Positions 1 to 8,411 of a stretch of DNA of 47,786 nt are shown here, piece after piece. Origin of the DNA: Spirochaetota bacterium (lineage in GTDB: Bacteria > Spirochaetota > Spirochaetia > SZUA-6). Numbering within the stretch: the stretch's first letter is position 1; every line of letters begins with the position of its first letter. Location of the stretch: the NCBI GenBank assembly GCA_013151965.1, contig JAADHF010000063.1, positions 1-47,786 of the forward strand. The letters run 5' to 3'. The position numbers and the translations under genes are program-made. Below the pieces are notes generated by a model. The model saw nothing but the letters and a program-made list of their open reading frames with translations. It made no database searches and was not told where the DNA came from.

Positions 1-2
1 AT

Positions 3-122
3 CTTTTATCAACTTCAGAGCGGAAGAAGCGCTTTAAACAAATAAAACTAAAGGAAATAGCAAAGGCCGGAGATTATGTTTTTACAGGATTACCCTGTGG
101 TTCCGGAAAAAACTCTATATGA
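3..122 (+). other. Possible 3' end of a gene cut by the window edge
   Basis: One frame is open from the left edge to a TGA at 120-122 and would encode about 39 residues, rich in Lys and Arg at first and ending GSGKNSI. I do not recognise it. It may be the tail of a gene that starts outside the window, or chance. The following 78 bases up to the first clear gene are AT-rich, and I see no convincing promoter in them. Confidence 0.2.
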
Positions 123-200
123 ATTCCCGCTATCACCTGCTGCAGAATTTATTGATTTAAGCTGTTTAATTATTATTGAAGTTATTGCATACTAAGAAAG

Positions 201-1406
201 ATGGTCAATATTACCCGGAAAGAGGCAGGAAATTATCTTTTAAAATATCAAAATCTCTATAATCCCAGGCAATTAAAATCAGATAAAGGAATTGTGGATT
301 TTATTCAAAAGATCGGATGTATTCAATATGATCCGCTTAATAAGGTTGCGAGAAATGCAGATCTGGTTCTTCAAAGCAGATGCAAAAATTACTCGGAGGC
401 GGCTCTTTATCGATTATTATATGAAAAAAGAGAGCTGTTAGATGGCTGGGATAAAAATATGTCAATCTGGTCTGTAAGAGATTGGCCGTATTTTACCAGG
501 AAAAGAAATGATCATATAAACAGGTATAAAAAGAGGGCTGATGAGTTTATTTCTGTTAGAAATGAAATCATAAAGAAGATAAAAGAGAATAGATATATAA
601 GTTCGAAAGATGTCAATGGTAATCGGAAAGTTAATTGGTCATGGGCTCCTACAGATATTGGAAGGGCAGCATTAGAGAGCATGTATCACTGCGGAGAATT
701 GTTGATTCATCATAAAGAAGGAACCCGTAAATATTACGGTTTAACGGAAAAGCTTCTCCCTGTTTCAATACTTAACGAACCAGATCCGAATAAGGCATTA
801 GATGATTTTTATGAATGGTATGCGAAAAGAAGAATTGGTGCAATCGGATTATTATGGAATAAATCCGGTGATGCCTGGCTCGGCAGTCATTTAAAAAAAG
901 AAGAGCGCTCACAATCAATAAAAAAGCTTTTAGAAAAAGATGAAATTGTAGAGGTTAAGATAGCTGGTATAGATGAAATATTCTATTTACCAAAAAAAGA
1001 ATTAAAAATATTAGAGAACAAAGAAAAACACAAGGAAGCATCAGTGATTGCTCCGTTGGATAATCTTATTTGGGATAGAAAATTAGTATCTAAGATTTTT
1101 AATTTCGATTACAAATGGGAAGTCTATACTCCTGTAAAAGAAAGAAAATACGGATATTATGTACTTCCTGTAATATACAATGAAAGCTTTATCGGCCGCT
1201 GCGAACCGATTATAGATCGAAAAAATAAAGGATTAATAATACAAAATTGGTGGTGGGAAAAAGATATAAATATTAATCAGGATATGAGAGATGCTTTAAT
1301 AAGATGTTTTACAGATTTTGCTCGATTCCTTAATGTGGAGAAAATATCAATTTCTAATACCCTGTCGAAGGATGGATTAAAATGGGTGGAAAAGTGTGTT
1401 TCATAG
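201..1406 (+). CDS. YcaQ/AlkX-like winged-helix DNA glycosylase
   Basis: The 401-residue product matches the HTH_42/YcaQ family (AlkZ/AlkX type), cytoplasmic glycosylases that remove bulky N-alkyl bases and unhook interstrand cross-links. The catalytic Q-hydrophobic-D motif typical of the AlkX branch is visible as Q42-Y43-D44 in 'IQYDPLNKVAR'. The C-terminal half has the family block 'APLDNLIWDR' followed by 'YTPVKERKYGYYVLP'. Length is normal for the family, near 400 residues. The ribosome site before the ATG at 201 is weak (AAGAAAG), but the protein begins at the usual point just before the winged-helix N-terminus. It stands alone, with 90 bases to the next gene on the same strand. The family call is firm; the substrate range is inferred from the QYD motif only. 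Confidence 0.88.
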   Translation: MVNITRKEAGNYLLKYQNLYNPRQLKSDKGIVDFIQKIGCIQYDPLNKVARNADLVLQSRCKNYSEAALYRLLYEKRELLDGWDKNMSIWSVRDWPYFTRKRNDHINRYKKRADEFISVRNEIIKKIKENRYISSKDVNGNRKVNWSWAPTDIGRAALESMYHCGELLIHHKEGTRKYYGLTEKLLPVSILNEPDPNKALDDFYEWYAKRRIGAIGLLWNKSGDAWLGSHLKKEERSQSIKKLLEKDEIVEVKIAGIDEIFYLPKKELKILENKEKHKEASVIAPLDNLIWDRKLVSKIFNFDYKWEVYTPVKERKYGYYVLPVIYNESFIGRCEPIIDRKNKGLIIQNWWWEKDININQDMRDALIRCFTDFARFLNVEKISISNTLSKDGLKWVEKCVS

Positions 1407-1496
1407 CAGTAGAATAAAAGAAACCATACAAGGCCGCTTCATAGATTTTTTTGTGATAAAAATCCGCAGAGAAAGTTTCATAAAAGGAGATATTTA

Positions 1497-2051
1497 ATGC
1501 CGGATGCGTTAGTTATCATTGATGTCCAAAAAGATTATTTTCCCGGCGGGCGCATGGAGGTTGTTAACTCGGAAGAAGCGGCTGAAATGGCAAAATCTTT
1601 ATTATACGCATTTAGAAGGAAGAACAAAATCATAGTTCATATCCGGCATATATCGACGAAAGAAGATGCAGCTTTTTTCCTGCCGGGAACAACAGGTGTT
1701 GAAATACATGAAAGTGTATTTCCTTTAAACGGAGAGAAAATCATTACCAAGCACTTCCCGAATAGTTTCCGGGACACAGGGCTTGAAGATTTCTTACATG
1801 AGAAAGGCATAAAAAAAATCGTATTTTGCGGCATGATGTCGCATATGTGTATAGATGCTACTGTCAGAGCAGCATTCGACAAAGGATTTGCCTGCATTGT
1901 TGCTGATGATGCCTGTGCGACAAGGAATCTTTCGTATGGCGGAATTGATGTTCCAGGCCGTTATGTTCATGCAGCATATATGGCAGCGCTTGGGGCGGCT
2001 TATGCCAATGTAATATCTTCATCGGAAATTATTCAACAAATCGGCACATGA
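1497..2051 (+). CDS. Isochorismatase-fold cysteine hydrolase
   Basis: A 184-residue cysteine hydrolase of the isochorismatase/nicotinamidase superfamily. The catalytic triad is readable: D9 in 'VIIDVQKDYF', K85 in 'IITKHFPNS' and C118 in 'GMMSHMCIDATVRAA'. The cis-peptide motif before the Cys is also typical. Members hydrolyse small amides such as nicotinamide, ureidoacrylate or N-carbamoyl compounds, and the sequence alone does not fix the substrate. An AAGGAGA ribosome site lies about 8 bases before the ATG, which supports this start. It follows the glycosylase gene by 90 bases and may be co-transcribed. No neighbouring pathway genes point to a substrate. Confidence 0.85.
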   Translation: MPDALVIIDVQKDYFPGGRMEVVNSEEAAEMAKSLLYAFRRKNKIIVHIRHISTKEDAAFFLPGTTGVEIHESVFPLNGEKIITKHFPNSFRDTGLEDFLHEKGIKKIVFCGMMSHMCIDATVRAAFDKGFACIVADDACATRNLSYGGIDVPGRYVHAAYMAALGAAYANVISSSEIIQQIGT

Positions 2052-2711
2052 CGAACGGCACCGGATTAAAAAGATAGGGGGGGAACAGCTTTATATTATC
2101 CTGAACACCGGCAGAGATACCCTGGTCTGACACGTTTATTGCTCAGTATTGGTTTTTTGCTGATTATCCCGGTGGCCGTATATGACCGCACTCACGGCTG
2201 CACCGCAGCCCAGCCATTATTCCGGACTATAACGGGGCTTGTTTTCTGTTTGGCTTGTGAAACCACTTAAAATGGATGTTAAATACCATTCGGATATATT
2301 TAAATGGAAAGAGGTATATAGGCAGTGAGTAACTTTTTATAAATATTATTGATTTCCATACATGGGATATATATCGTCATATGTTTCCGGGTGTTAATGA
2401 TACCAGGGGGGCACGGCTTAAAGAAACAGGGGATATATATTCCTATTATATGGAAAGGCAAAAAATACCGTTGATGAAGTGGACAAATTTAACTTCGGAT
2501 TTGTCCCTTGAAGGTGGTTCAGCTCATGGTACATACTAAACGCGAATACTCTATTGAGCGGGAAAATTAATAGAGCAAGCGGCAGTAATAGTATGTTCCC
2601 GTCTATCATGCTATATAAATAAATCGTAACGCCGGGGATGAGGTATTTAAATAATTGTGTAAAAAGCAGTCACATGAAATTACCTGAATGAACGGCAGGA
2701 GTAAAAGGCAA
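2052..2711. other. 660-bp gap with a possible gene remnant
   Basis: No convincing gene is seen. On the plus strand one frame stays open for about 70 codons from about 2337 to a TAA at about 2539. It contains 'FHTWDIYRHMFPG' and 'ETGDIYSYYMERQ', which look protein-like but lack a proper start or a family I recognise. This could be a decayed gene. A short stem-loop lies at 2481-2506 and is listed separately. Runs of G around 2079 and 2406 and the uneven composition fit eroding DNA. I see nothing else. Confidence 0.35.
2481..2506. repeat. Perfect 8-bp inverted repeat, GGACAAAT/ATTTGTCC
   Basis: GGACAAAT at 2481-2488 pairs with ATTTGTCC at 2499-2506 across a 10-base loop. It lies inside the possible gene remnant of the 660-bp gap. 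No T-run follows, so it is not a standard terminator. It could be an old insertion-sequence end or an operator; neither is shown. Confidence 0.4.
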
Positions 2712-3413
2712 ATGGAAACAAATAGGTGGCAATATAACGAACTTCAGCAAATCGGGGTAGACTATGCGAATTGTGAGGAAGTGGAGAAGTATGATGTGCG
2801 AATGCGAAAATTGAGGGACATCAAAAAAGAGATAAACAATTTAGTCGAAGCTACAGCCCCGACAACAAAATCCAAAGTCCTGGAATTTGGTACCGGCACC
2901 GGAGAATTTGCAGTTGCCCTATCACGGTTTTCTCAGAAAGTCTTTGCACTTGATGTTTCTCCTGTCATGCTTGATTATGCAGCGAAAAAGGCAAAATCAA
3001 GAGAAATAAAAAACATTGAATTTAAACATGCCGGCTTTCTGACTTTTAACGAATCACCGGAACAATTTGATATAATTTTCACCCAGCTCGCTCTCCATCA
3101 TTTGCCTGATTTTTGGAAATCTATTGCATTAAAAAACATTTATAACTTGTTGAAAAAAGGAGGTAGATTTTTTCTCAAAGATGTGGTTTACCCTTCGGAT
3201 ATAGAAAATTATGAATGTTTCTTTAACACCATAATTGAAGGTATCGAAAAGCCTGCAGGCTCTGAGTTCACAAAAGAAATCATCGGGCACATAAGAAAAG
3301 AGTATTCCACCTTAGACTGGATTTTGGAGGATTTGTTGACAAAATCAGGATTTTCTATTCTGGATACCAATGTGGAAAATGGATTTATTTACACGTACTT
3401 ATGTACAAAATAA
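2712..3413 (+). CDS. Class I SAM-dependent methyltransferase
   Basis: A 233-residue Rossmann-fold methyltransferase. Motif I is 'VLEFGTGTGEFA', followed by the acidic end of strand 2 ('VFALDVSP') and the motif IV-like block 'FDIIFTQLALHHL'. These bind S-adenosylmethionine; the acceptor molecule cannot be read from the sequence. The frame is also open from an ATG at 2688, but that start has no ribosome site. The ATG at 2712 follows AGGAG by 10 bases and begins 'METNRWQYNELQQIG', which in my memory is how relatives begin, so I chose it. It lies alone between gene-poor stretches, which hints at later acquisition, although codon use does not look unusual. Confidence 0.82.
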   Translation: METNRWQYNELQQIGVDYANCEEVEKYDVRMRKLRDIKKEINNLVEATAPTTKSKVLEFGTGTGEFAVALSRFSQKVFALDVSPVMLDYAAKKAKSREIKNIEFKHAGFLTFNESPEQFDIIFTQLALHHLPDFWKSIALKNIYNLLKKGGRFFLKDVVYPSDIENYECFFNTIIEGIEKPAGSEFTKEIIGHIRKEYSTLDWILEDLLTKSGFSILDTNVENGFIYTYLCTK

Positions 3414-3566
3414 ATCGCCTTCATAAGTATCAATGATCTCAAAATGACAGGCAGGCTTGTTGTATAGTTCCCTTGCTTTCGATAGACTGCAGATTATGCG
3501 GGAGATTGAATAGGAGAATAATACCGGTCCGCCGTATAGGTTCTGCAAAGAGGTAATGTAATTAAA

Positions 3567-3618
3567 TATTCCGGATTAGCCGGAATAAGATATAAAAACC
3601 GGGTTTATAATTCCGGTT
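3567..3618 (+). promoter_or_regulatory. Two tandem CCGG-core hairpins in the leader of the AKR-flavodiiron operon
   Basis: The first hairpin is TATTCCGG at 3567-3574 pairing with CCGGAATA at 3580-3587, loop ATTAG, 8 bp perfect. The second is AACCGG at 3597-3602 pairing with CCGGTT at 3613-3618, loop of 10, 6 bp perfect. They end 27 bases before the ATG at 3645. TATAAT at 3606-3611 lies inside the second loop, but no good -35 box stands 17 bases upstream of it. They could be RNA leader structures or paired repressor sites. No T-run follows either of them. Confidence 0.45.
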
Positions 3619-3644
3619 GATATTTATAGGAGGAGGCATAAATA

Positions 3645-4649
3645 ATGCTGTATAGACCACTAGGAAAATCAGGTATAAAGGCGTCCGTTGTCGGACTTGG
3701 TACCTGGGCTATAGGCGGCTGGATGTGGGGAGGCACTGATGAAAAAGCAGCAATTTCTGCAATTCATGCAGCCATTGATTCGGGAATTAATCTTATTGAC
3801 ACAGCACCGGCTTATGGCTTCGGGGTTTCCGAGAAAATCGTTGGGAAAGCTATTTGCGACCGCCGTAATAAAGTTGTGCTTGCAACAAAATGCGGGCTTA
3901 TATGGCACAAGGAAGAAGGCGAGTTCTTTTTCTATTCCGATGAAAAACGACCGCATAAAGAAGCTATCGGGAAAAAGATATACCGTTCCCTTACACCTGA
4001 AAATATCAGATATGAAATCGAACAAAGTTTAAAACGTATAGGTACCGATGTGATAGACCTTTATCAAACACATTGGCAGGATTCAACTACACCGATCGAA
4101 GAGACTATGAATGAACTTTTAAAACTCAAAAAAGAAGGCAAGATAAAAGCTATAGGGGCCTGTAATGCGACTGTTGCACAACTGGATGATTACCGTAAAG
4201 CAGGTCCTCTGGACATCGACCAGGAAGGGTACAGTATGCTCGACCGGAAACCTGAAAAAGACCTTTTGCCCTACTGTAGTAAGAATAACCTGGCTTTTTT
4301 AGCCTATTCACCATTGGCCCAGGGTCTGCTTACAGGTAAAATAAGCCCTGAGCGGAAATTCGAAGATGGTGACCAGCGTAATATGAATCCCCGTTTCAGT
4401 CTGGAAAACAGACAAAAAATTGCAAAGATGCTCGAGGAATTTAAACTTGTAGCTCAAAAATATAACCTGACGTTTGCACAATTAGCTATTGCCTGGACAG
4501 TTCAGCAGCCCGGCTGTACACATGCGCTGGTAGGAGCAAGAAGGCCCGAACAGGCAATAGAAAATGCAAATGCAGGTAATACAGTGCTTGCAGATGAGGA
4601 TATAAAAGCAATTACAGCTGTAATTGAGAAATATTTCGGTGAGGAATAA
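3645..4649 (+). CDS. Aldo/keto reductase
   Basis: A 334-residue NADPH-type oxidoreductase of the aldo/keto reductase superfamily (TIM barrel). The catalytic tetrad is visible: D52 and Y57 in 'NLIDTAPAYGFG', K82 in 'VVLATKCG' and H143 in 'DLYQTHWQD'. The C-terminal cofactor region reads 'HALVGARRPEQ'. Length is normal. AGGAGG lies 8 bases before the ATG, a strong site. The gene is followed after only 26 bases by the flavodiiron protein, so the two are probably one transcript; this hints at a redox or detoxification role, which is inference. The natural substrate is unknown. The upstream leader holds two tandem hairpins. Confidence 0.9.
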   Translation: MLYRPLGKSGIKASVVGLGTWAIGGWMWGGTDEKAAISAIHAAIDSGINLIDTAPAYGFGVSEKIVGKAICDRRNKVVLATKCGLIWHKEEGEFFFYSDEKRPHKEAIGKKIYRSLTPENIRYEIEQSLKRIGTDVIDLYQTHWQDSTTPIEETMNELLKLKKEGKIKAIGACNATVAQLDDYRKAGPLDIDQEGYSMLDRKPEKDLLPYCSKNNLAFLAYSPLAQGLLTGKISPERKFEDGDQRNMNPRFSLENRQKIAKMLEEFKLVAQKYNLTFAQLAIAWTVQQPGCTHALVGARRPEQAIENANAGNTVLADEDIKAITAVIEKYFGEE

Positions 4650-4675
4650 AATGTGGATACAATAGGAGGTTTATC

Positions 4676-5866
4676 ATGAGTTTTAACATTAAGAATAACG
4701 TATACTGGGTCGGCAAGATCGACTGGGAACTCGAAAGATTCCATGGTTTTGAATATTCGACACACCGCGGTTCGACTTATAATTCATATTTGATCAAAGA
4801 AGATAAAAATGTTTTGATCGATACTGTATGGGGGCCTTATTCTAAAGAGTTTGTAGAAAACCTCGCCAATGAAATTGATCTGAATAAAATCGACTATGTA
4901 ATCGCAAATCATGCCGAACCCGACCATAGCGGTGCGCTGCCGGAACTCATGCGCAATATCCCTGATACACCGGTATATTGTACTAAAAACGGGCTTAAAT
5001 CATTAAAAGGGCAATATCATCAGGACTGGAATTTTAATGTTGTTAAGACCGGTGACACACTGAGCCTGGGAGGTAAGGATTTGGTTTTTGTCGAGATGCC
5101 CATGCTCCATTGGCCTGACAGTATGCTCTGCTATTTAACGGGAGACAGCTTGCTGTTCAGCAATGATGCTTTCGGGCATCACTATGCTTCCGAATTAATG
5201 TACAACGACCTGGTTGATCAGGCAGAACTGTATGAGGAATGTATTAAATACTATGCAAACATTTTAACCCCATTTAGTCCTGTAGTTATCAGGAAAATAA
5301 AAGAAGTGCTGTCATTAAAACTTCCGCTTGATATGATTTGTCCGTCCCATGGCATGATCTGGAGAGACCATCCTGAGCAGATTATCGAGCAATATTTAAA
5401 GTGGGCTGATGATTATCAGGAGAATCAGATCACAATTATTTATGATACCATGTGGAGCGGCACGCGAAGAACGGCCGAATACATTGCAAAAGGGATCAGA
5501 GAAGCGGACAAAGAAGTTAAGGTTAAACTTTATCATCTTGAAAAAAGAGACAAAAATGATGTGATTACAGAAATATTCAAGTCCAAAGCTGTTATTATGG
5601 GTTCCCCTACAGTTAACAAAGGTATCCTAACATCTGTAGCTGCTATCCTTGAATTAATAAAAGGTCTTAATTTTAAGAAAAAGAAAGCTGCTGCATTCGG
5701 ATGCTATGGATGGAGCGGTGAATCGGCTAAAATCATTTCTGACAGATTGGAAGCGTCCGGATTTGAGATGGCGGATGAGATCCTTAAAGTCAATTGGAAT
5801 CCGGATAATGAAAGTGCGGAAAAATGTATTGAATTCGGAAAAAGATTTTCTGAAAATTTCGCATAA
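4676..5866 (+). CDS. A-type flavodiiron protein (O2/NO reductase)
   Basis: A 396-residue cytoplasmic protein with an N-terminal metallo-beta-lactamase-like diiron domain (about 1-245) and a C-terminal flavodoxin domain (about 250-396). Diiron ligands are all present: H79-x-E81-x-D83-H84 in 'NHAEPDHSG', H145 in 'PMLHWPD', D164 in 'FSNDAFGHH' and H225 in 'CPSHGMIW'. The FMN phosphate loop is 'YDTMWSGTRRTAE'. Such proteins reduce O2 to water or NO to N2O and usually take electrons from rubredoxin. A rubredoxin gene is present at 26770-26931. There is no fused rubredoxin domain, so this is the two-domain class. AGGAGG precedes the ATG by 7 bases. It lies 26 bases behind the aldo/keto reductase gene. 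Confidence 0.94.
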   Translation: MSFNIKNNVYWVGKIDWELERFHGFEYSTHRGSTYNSYLIKEDKNVLIDTVWGPYSKEFVENLANEIDLNKIDYVIANHAEPDHSGALPELMRNIPDTPVYCTKNGLKSLKGQYHQDWNFNVVKTGDTLSLGGKDLVFVEMPMLHWPDSMLCYLTGDSLLFSNDAFGHHYASELMYNDLVDQAELYEECIKYYANILTPFSPVVIRKIKEVLSLKLPLDMICPSHGMIWRDHPEQIIEQYLKWADDYQENQITIIYDTMWSGTRRTAEYIAKGIREADKEVKVKLYHLEKRDKNDVITEIFKSKAVIMGSPTVNKGILTSVAAILELIKGLNFKKKKAAAFGCYGWSGESAKIISDRLEASGFEMADEILKVNWNPDNESAEKCIEFGKRFSENFA

Positions 5867-5941
5867 ACAGCATTTTTTTGCAGTCGACGAGCCCGGTTTG
5901 TTATATTCTGAGAAGAAAAAATCAAAGGAAAGAAAAGCAGG

Positions 5942-6790
5942 ATGCAGTATCAGGTAAAAAAGCCGAAAAAATTGACTGGTACGGAAATTGCAGATATTCA
6001 TAATATTATTTCCGCCTGCAACAAACATGATAGTCTGAGCCACACATTTGATCAAACTGATGATTTTAAAAAAGATTCGGATATTAATACTTTTTTACTT
6101 TACGACAAAGATACACTTCTAAGTGTTATCACTCTATTTGTGCCACGGAAGATCGAAGCAGAAGCAGCAGCTTTTACGCTTCCGGAATTCAGAAGAAAAG
6201 GATTATTCTCGAAGCTTTTAAATGAAGTAACAATTGAACTTGCCGGAAGAGGCATTCCTGATTTACTTTTTGTTTGCGATAAAAATTCAAAAGACGGCAG
6301 GAATGTCTTAAATCATATTAATGCAGATTATGAGTATTCGGAATATTCCATGAAATTGAATCCTCAACAGCTGCCCGATTTAGAAATGGATAATGGCCTG
6401 CAAATCAGGGAGGCAATAATCAGTGATAAACCCGACCTTGGTAAAATCAATATGACTTCTTTTAATGATTCAAAAAATGAAGTATTCTCATCAGACAAAA
6501 GAATCTTTTATACTTTATTATACCATAAGAAAATAATCGGTATGATCGGAATCTATATCGAAGAAAAGAAATATTATATTCACGGATTTTGTATTAATCC
6601 GGAATACAGAAATAGAGGATTCGGCAGACAGACACTTAATTATATGGTAAAAAAGTATTATAATATGAAACCCGGAAAAGAGATCGTACTTGAAGTTCAG
6701 ATAGACAACATTAATGCGCTTTCATTGTATAAAAAGGCAGGGTTTCGAATAATCACCGCATATGATTATTTAAGGCTGCCGATAACATAG
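5942..6790 (+). CDS. Protein with two GNAT acetyltransferase domains
   Basis: A 282-residue protein with two GNAT folds in tandem. The N-terminal half holds a motif-A-like block 'PEFRRKGLFSKLL' at 81-93. The C-terminal half holds 'NPEYRNRGFGRQTLNY' at 219-234, followed by 'DNINALSLYKKAGF', the usual end of the fold. The acetyl-CoA pyrophosphate loop is better conserved in the second copy (R-N-R-G-F-G), so the C-terminal domain is the likely active one. The acceptor is unknown. The start follows AGCAGG closely, and the site is only fair. It lies 75 bases downstream of the flavodiiron gene and may be read from the same promoter. Confidence 0.8.
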   Translation: MQYQVKKPKKLTGTEIADIHNIISACNKHDSLSHTFDQTDDFKKDSDINTFLLYDKDTLLSVITLFVPRKIEAEAAAFTLPEFRRKGLFSKLLNEVTIELAGRGIPDLLFVCDKNSKDGRNVLNHINADYEYSEYSMKLNPQQLPDLEMDNGLQIREAIISDKPDLGKINMTSFNDSKNEVFSSDKRIFYTLLYHKKIIGMIGIYIEEKKYYIHGFCINPEYRNRGFGRQTLNYMVKKYYNMKPGKEIVLEVQIDNINALSLYKKAGFRIITAYDYLRLPIT

Positions 6791-6858
6791 ATAATAATGA
6801 ATATAACCCGTCTTTTGGAGCTAAGCGTCTTCCCGCCGCTGTACTTAAGCGCCGGCAC

Positions 6859-7404
6859 TTAACGGAAGCTGAAGCTGTTTAATGCCGTTTTATGAATTTC
6901 CTCGTTATACACGGTTTTATCCGCAGTGTAAACCAGCACGTAAACTGCATTTTTGTTATAGATAAAAGTCTGTGCCTGCATAAGGGTTGCTTTACCGTAT
7001 TTAAGAGAGAAAATCGTCTCCCTGATTTCCCTGTCCTTTACGGAAAGGTACCTGTCTTTGATCAGCTTAAAGTCTTCCGCTCCTGAAAGTTGATCGTAAA
7101 ATTGCTGTGCAACAAGATCTATCGCAGCCAATGGAGATTCTTCCCCGGAGAAGTTTACCGGGATTTTCTGAATGTTAAAAGAATGAATCGGAACATTTTT
7201 CGAAGTCTCCACGATGATATAAATAACCACTTTACTCTTCTGATTGGCAGGGAGCCAACCCGCCGGAACTTTCAGGGAAAACATCTCTGCAGCATTCGAA
7301 TATACCGTATAGGTGACTTTCTTTTCCTGACCGGATATATTTCCGATAACCACAAAAACAAACAGGAAATAAAGAATAACGGATGGAAGTATATGTTTTC
7401 TCAT
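6859..7404 (-). CDS. Exported PsbP-like protein of unknown function
   Basis: A 181-residue protein with a cleavable signal peptide: basic start 'MRKH', hydrophobic core to about residue 23, and probable cleavage after 'NISG'. The mature part opens with 'YSNAAEMFSLKVPAGW', the typical entry of the PsbP/DUF1795-like fold, and continues with alternating beta-strand sequence. No catalytic motif is visible. It probably resides in the periplasm. The gene upstream on the same strand (7432-8253) has the same layout (signal peptide, then a 'VPSGW' block), only 27 bases away, so the two look like an operon and possibly paralogues. Function unknown. Confidence 0.6.
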   Translation of the reverse strand: MRKHILPSVILYFLFVFVVIGNISGQEKKVTYTVYSNAAEMFSLKVPAGWLPANQKSKVVIYIIVETSKNVPIHSFNIQKIPVNFSGEESPLAAIDLVAQQFYDQLSGAEDFKLIKDRYLSVKDREIRETIFSLKYGKATLMQAQTFIYNKNAVYVLVYTADKTVYNEEIHKTALNSFSFR

Positions 7405-7431
7405 TTTATTTACTCTCTGTTTTTATTCGAT

Positions 7432-8253
7432 TTACTTAGTGTATAATTTACCGTCAAAGTAATATTCATTCCAGTATATTTCTCCGTTTTTTTCATGCAC
7501 CCGGTACTCAATAAAGTCCTGACTTCCGTCCTGATAGGTGATCACCAGTGTTCCCCTCTGCCTTGTCCCCCTGACAGTCCATACTCCCTTCTCTTCGTTC
7601 TGACCTGCCAGACCCCAGGCTCCGGTCTGCTCCCCTCCTTCGGTAAAGTTGCCCGAGTAACTCGATTCATCGTAATAATTGTAATTCCCGTCAGGAGCCA
7701 GAGTGACCCTGATTTCTCCGTATTTTGACCAATGTTTCCATGTGCCTGAAAAATAACCTGCAAGGCCGGAAACATCTGACTTTAAATATCTCATGCTTAT
7801 AGCTATAGAATCCGCCGGATTTGATAACCTGCGTCCGTATTGCTCCGGTACGGTAAGGGCAATAATAAATGCACCCCCTCCATAGGGAGAGGCCGTACCT
7901 ATGCACCTGGCTTTAACCTGCTGGTTGTTTGTATATCCCTGATAATCTCCGGCAAATGCGTTACTGCTTAAGGGCATAAGCCTTCCTGACAGAAAAAGCT
8001 GCATACCTTCTTCCTTGATCCCTCGCTGCATCTCCTGCTGCACCTGCTGCAAGTTTTTTAACATATGCGGGAATACAATTATCATGCCTGCTATGGAATT
8101 GTGGCCAAGGACCATCCCCCCCTCTGTCTTTTTATAGACCCATCCGGAGGGTACCTTGAACTTAAAACCCCATGAAGACTCTCCGACTTCTTCCTGCGCA
8201 GAGAGAAGCGCCGGTATAAGTAAGATCATAAAAGAAAAAAACAAACGTTTCAT
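7432..8253 (-). CDS. Exported PsbP-like protein with a C-terminal lipocalin-like region
   Basis: The frame is open from 8298, but the ATG at 8253 has GAGGAG just upstream and starts directly at a signal peptide ('MKRLFFSFMILLIPALLSAQ', cleavage after A19 or Q20), so I take 273 residues. Residues about 25-150 start 'WGFKFKVPSGW' and resemble PsbP-like domains. The C-terminal part ('GYFSGTWKHWSKYGEIRVTLAPDG' region onward) has the look of a small beta-barrel of the kind seen in 'GTW'-motif lipocalin-like proteins. No catalytic residues are evident. It is probably periplasmic or surface-exposed. It forms a tight pair with the downstream gene at 6859-7404. Confidence 0.6.
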   Translation of the reverse strand: MKRLFFSFMILLIPALLSAQEEVGESSWGFKFKVPSGWVYKKTEGGMVLGHNSIAGMIIVFPHMLKNLQQVQQEMQRGIKEEGMQLFLSGRLMPLSSNAFAGDYQGYTNNQQVKARCIGTASPYGGGAFIIALTVPEQYGRRLSNPADSIAISMRYLKSDVSGLAGYFSGTWKHWSKYGEIRVTLAPDGNYNYYDESSYSGNFTEGGEQTGAWGLAGQNEEKGVWTVRGTRQRGTLVITYQDGSQDFIEYRVHEKNGEIYWNEYYFDGKLYTK

Positions 8254-8368
8254 TTTTCTCCTCATTAGAATGCTAATCGAAGCCATAATCTTTTGCAAGG
8301 GCGTGCGGAAAATATTCAGAATAGGATACGCTGGAACCCGGAAAGATAGAAATATATTATTTCCCCGA

Positions 8369-8397
8369 TGGAAACAGGTCTGTCTGTATGGTATGAT
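8369..8397 (+). promoter_or_regulatory. Probable sigma-70-type promoter for the ThiS-like gene
   Basis: TGGAAA at 8369-8374 and TATGAT at 8392-8397 are separated by 17 bases. Transcription would begin near 8404, about 8 bases before the ATG at 8412, so the message would be nearly leaderless. This fits the weak ribosome site (AAAGG) of that gene. Confidence 0.4.
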
Positions 8398-8411
8398 GTT
8401 TTAAGCAAAGG

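Noticed and set aside
2418-2609. Minus-strand 63-codon frame in the gap
   Set aside because: No ribosome site and no recognisable family; the plus strand of the same segment looks more protein-like, and both may be remnants.
3669-4025. Minus-strand 118-codon frame inside the aldo/keto reductase gene
   Set aside because: It lies wholly inside a well-identified gene with full catalytic residues; a shadow frame.
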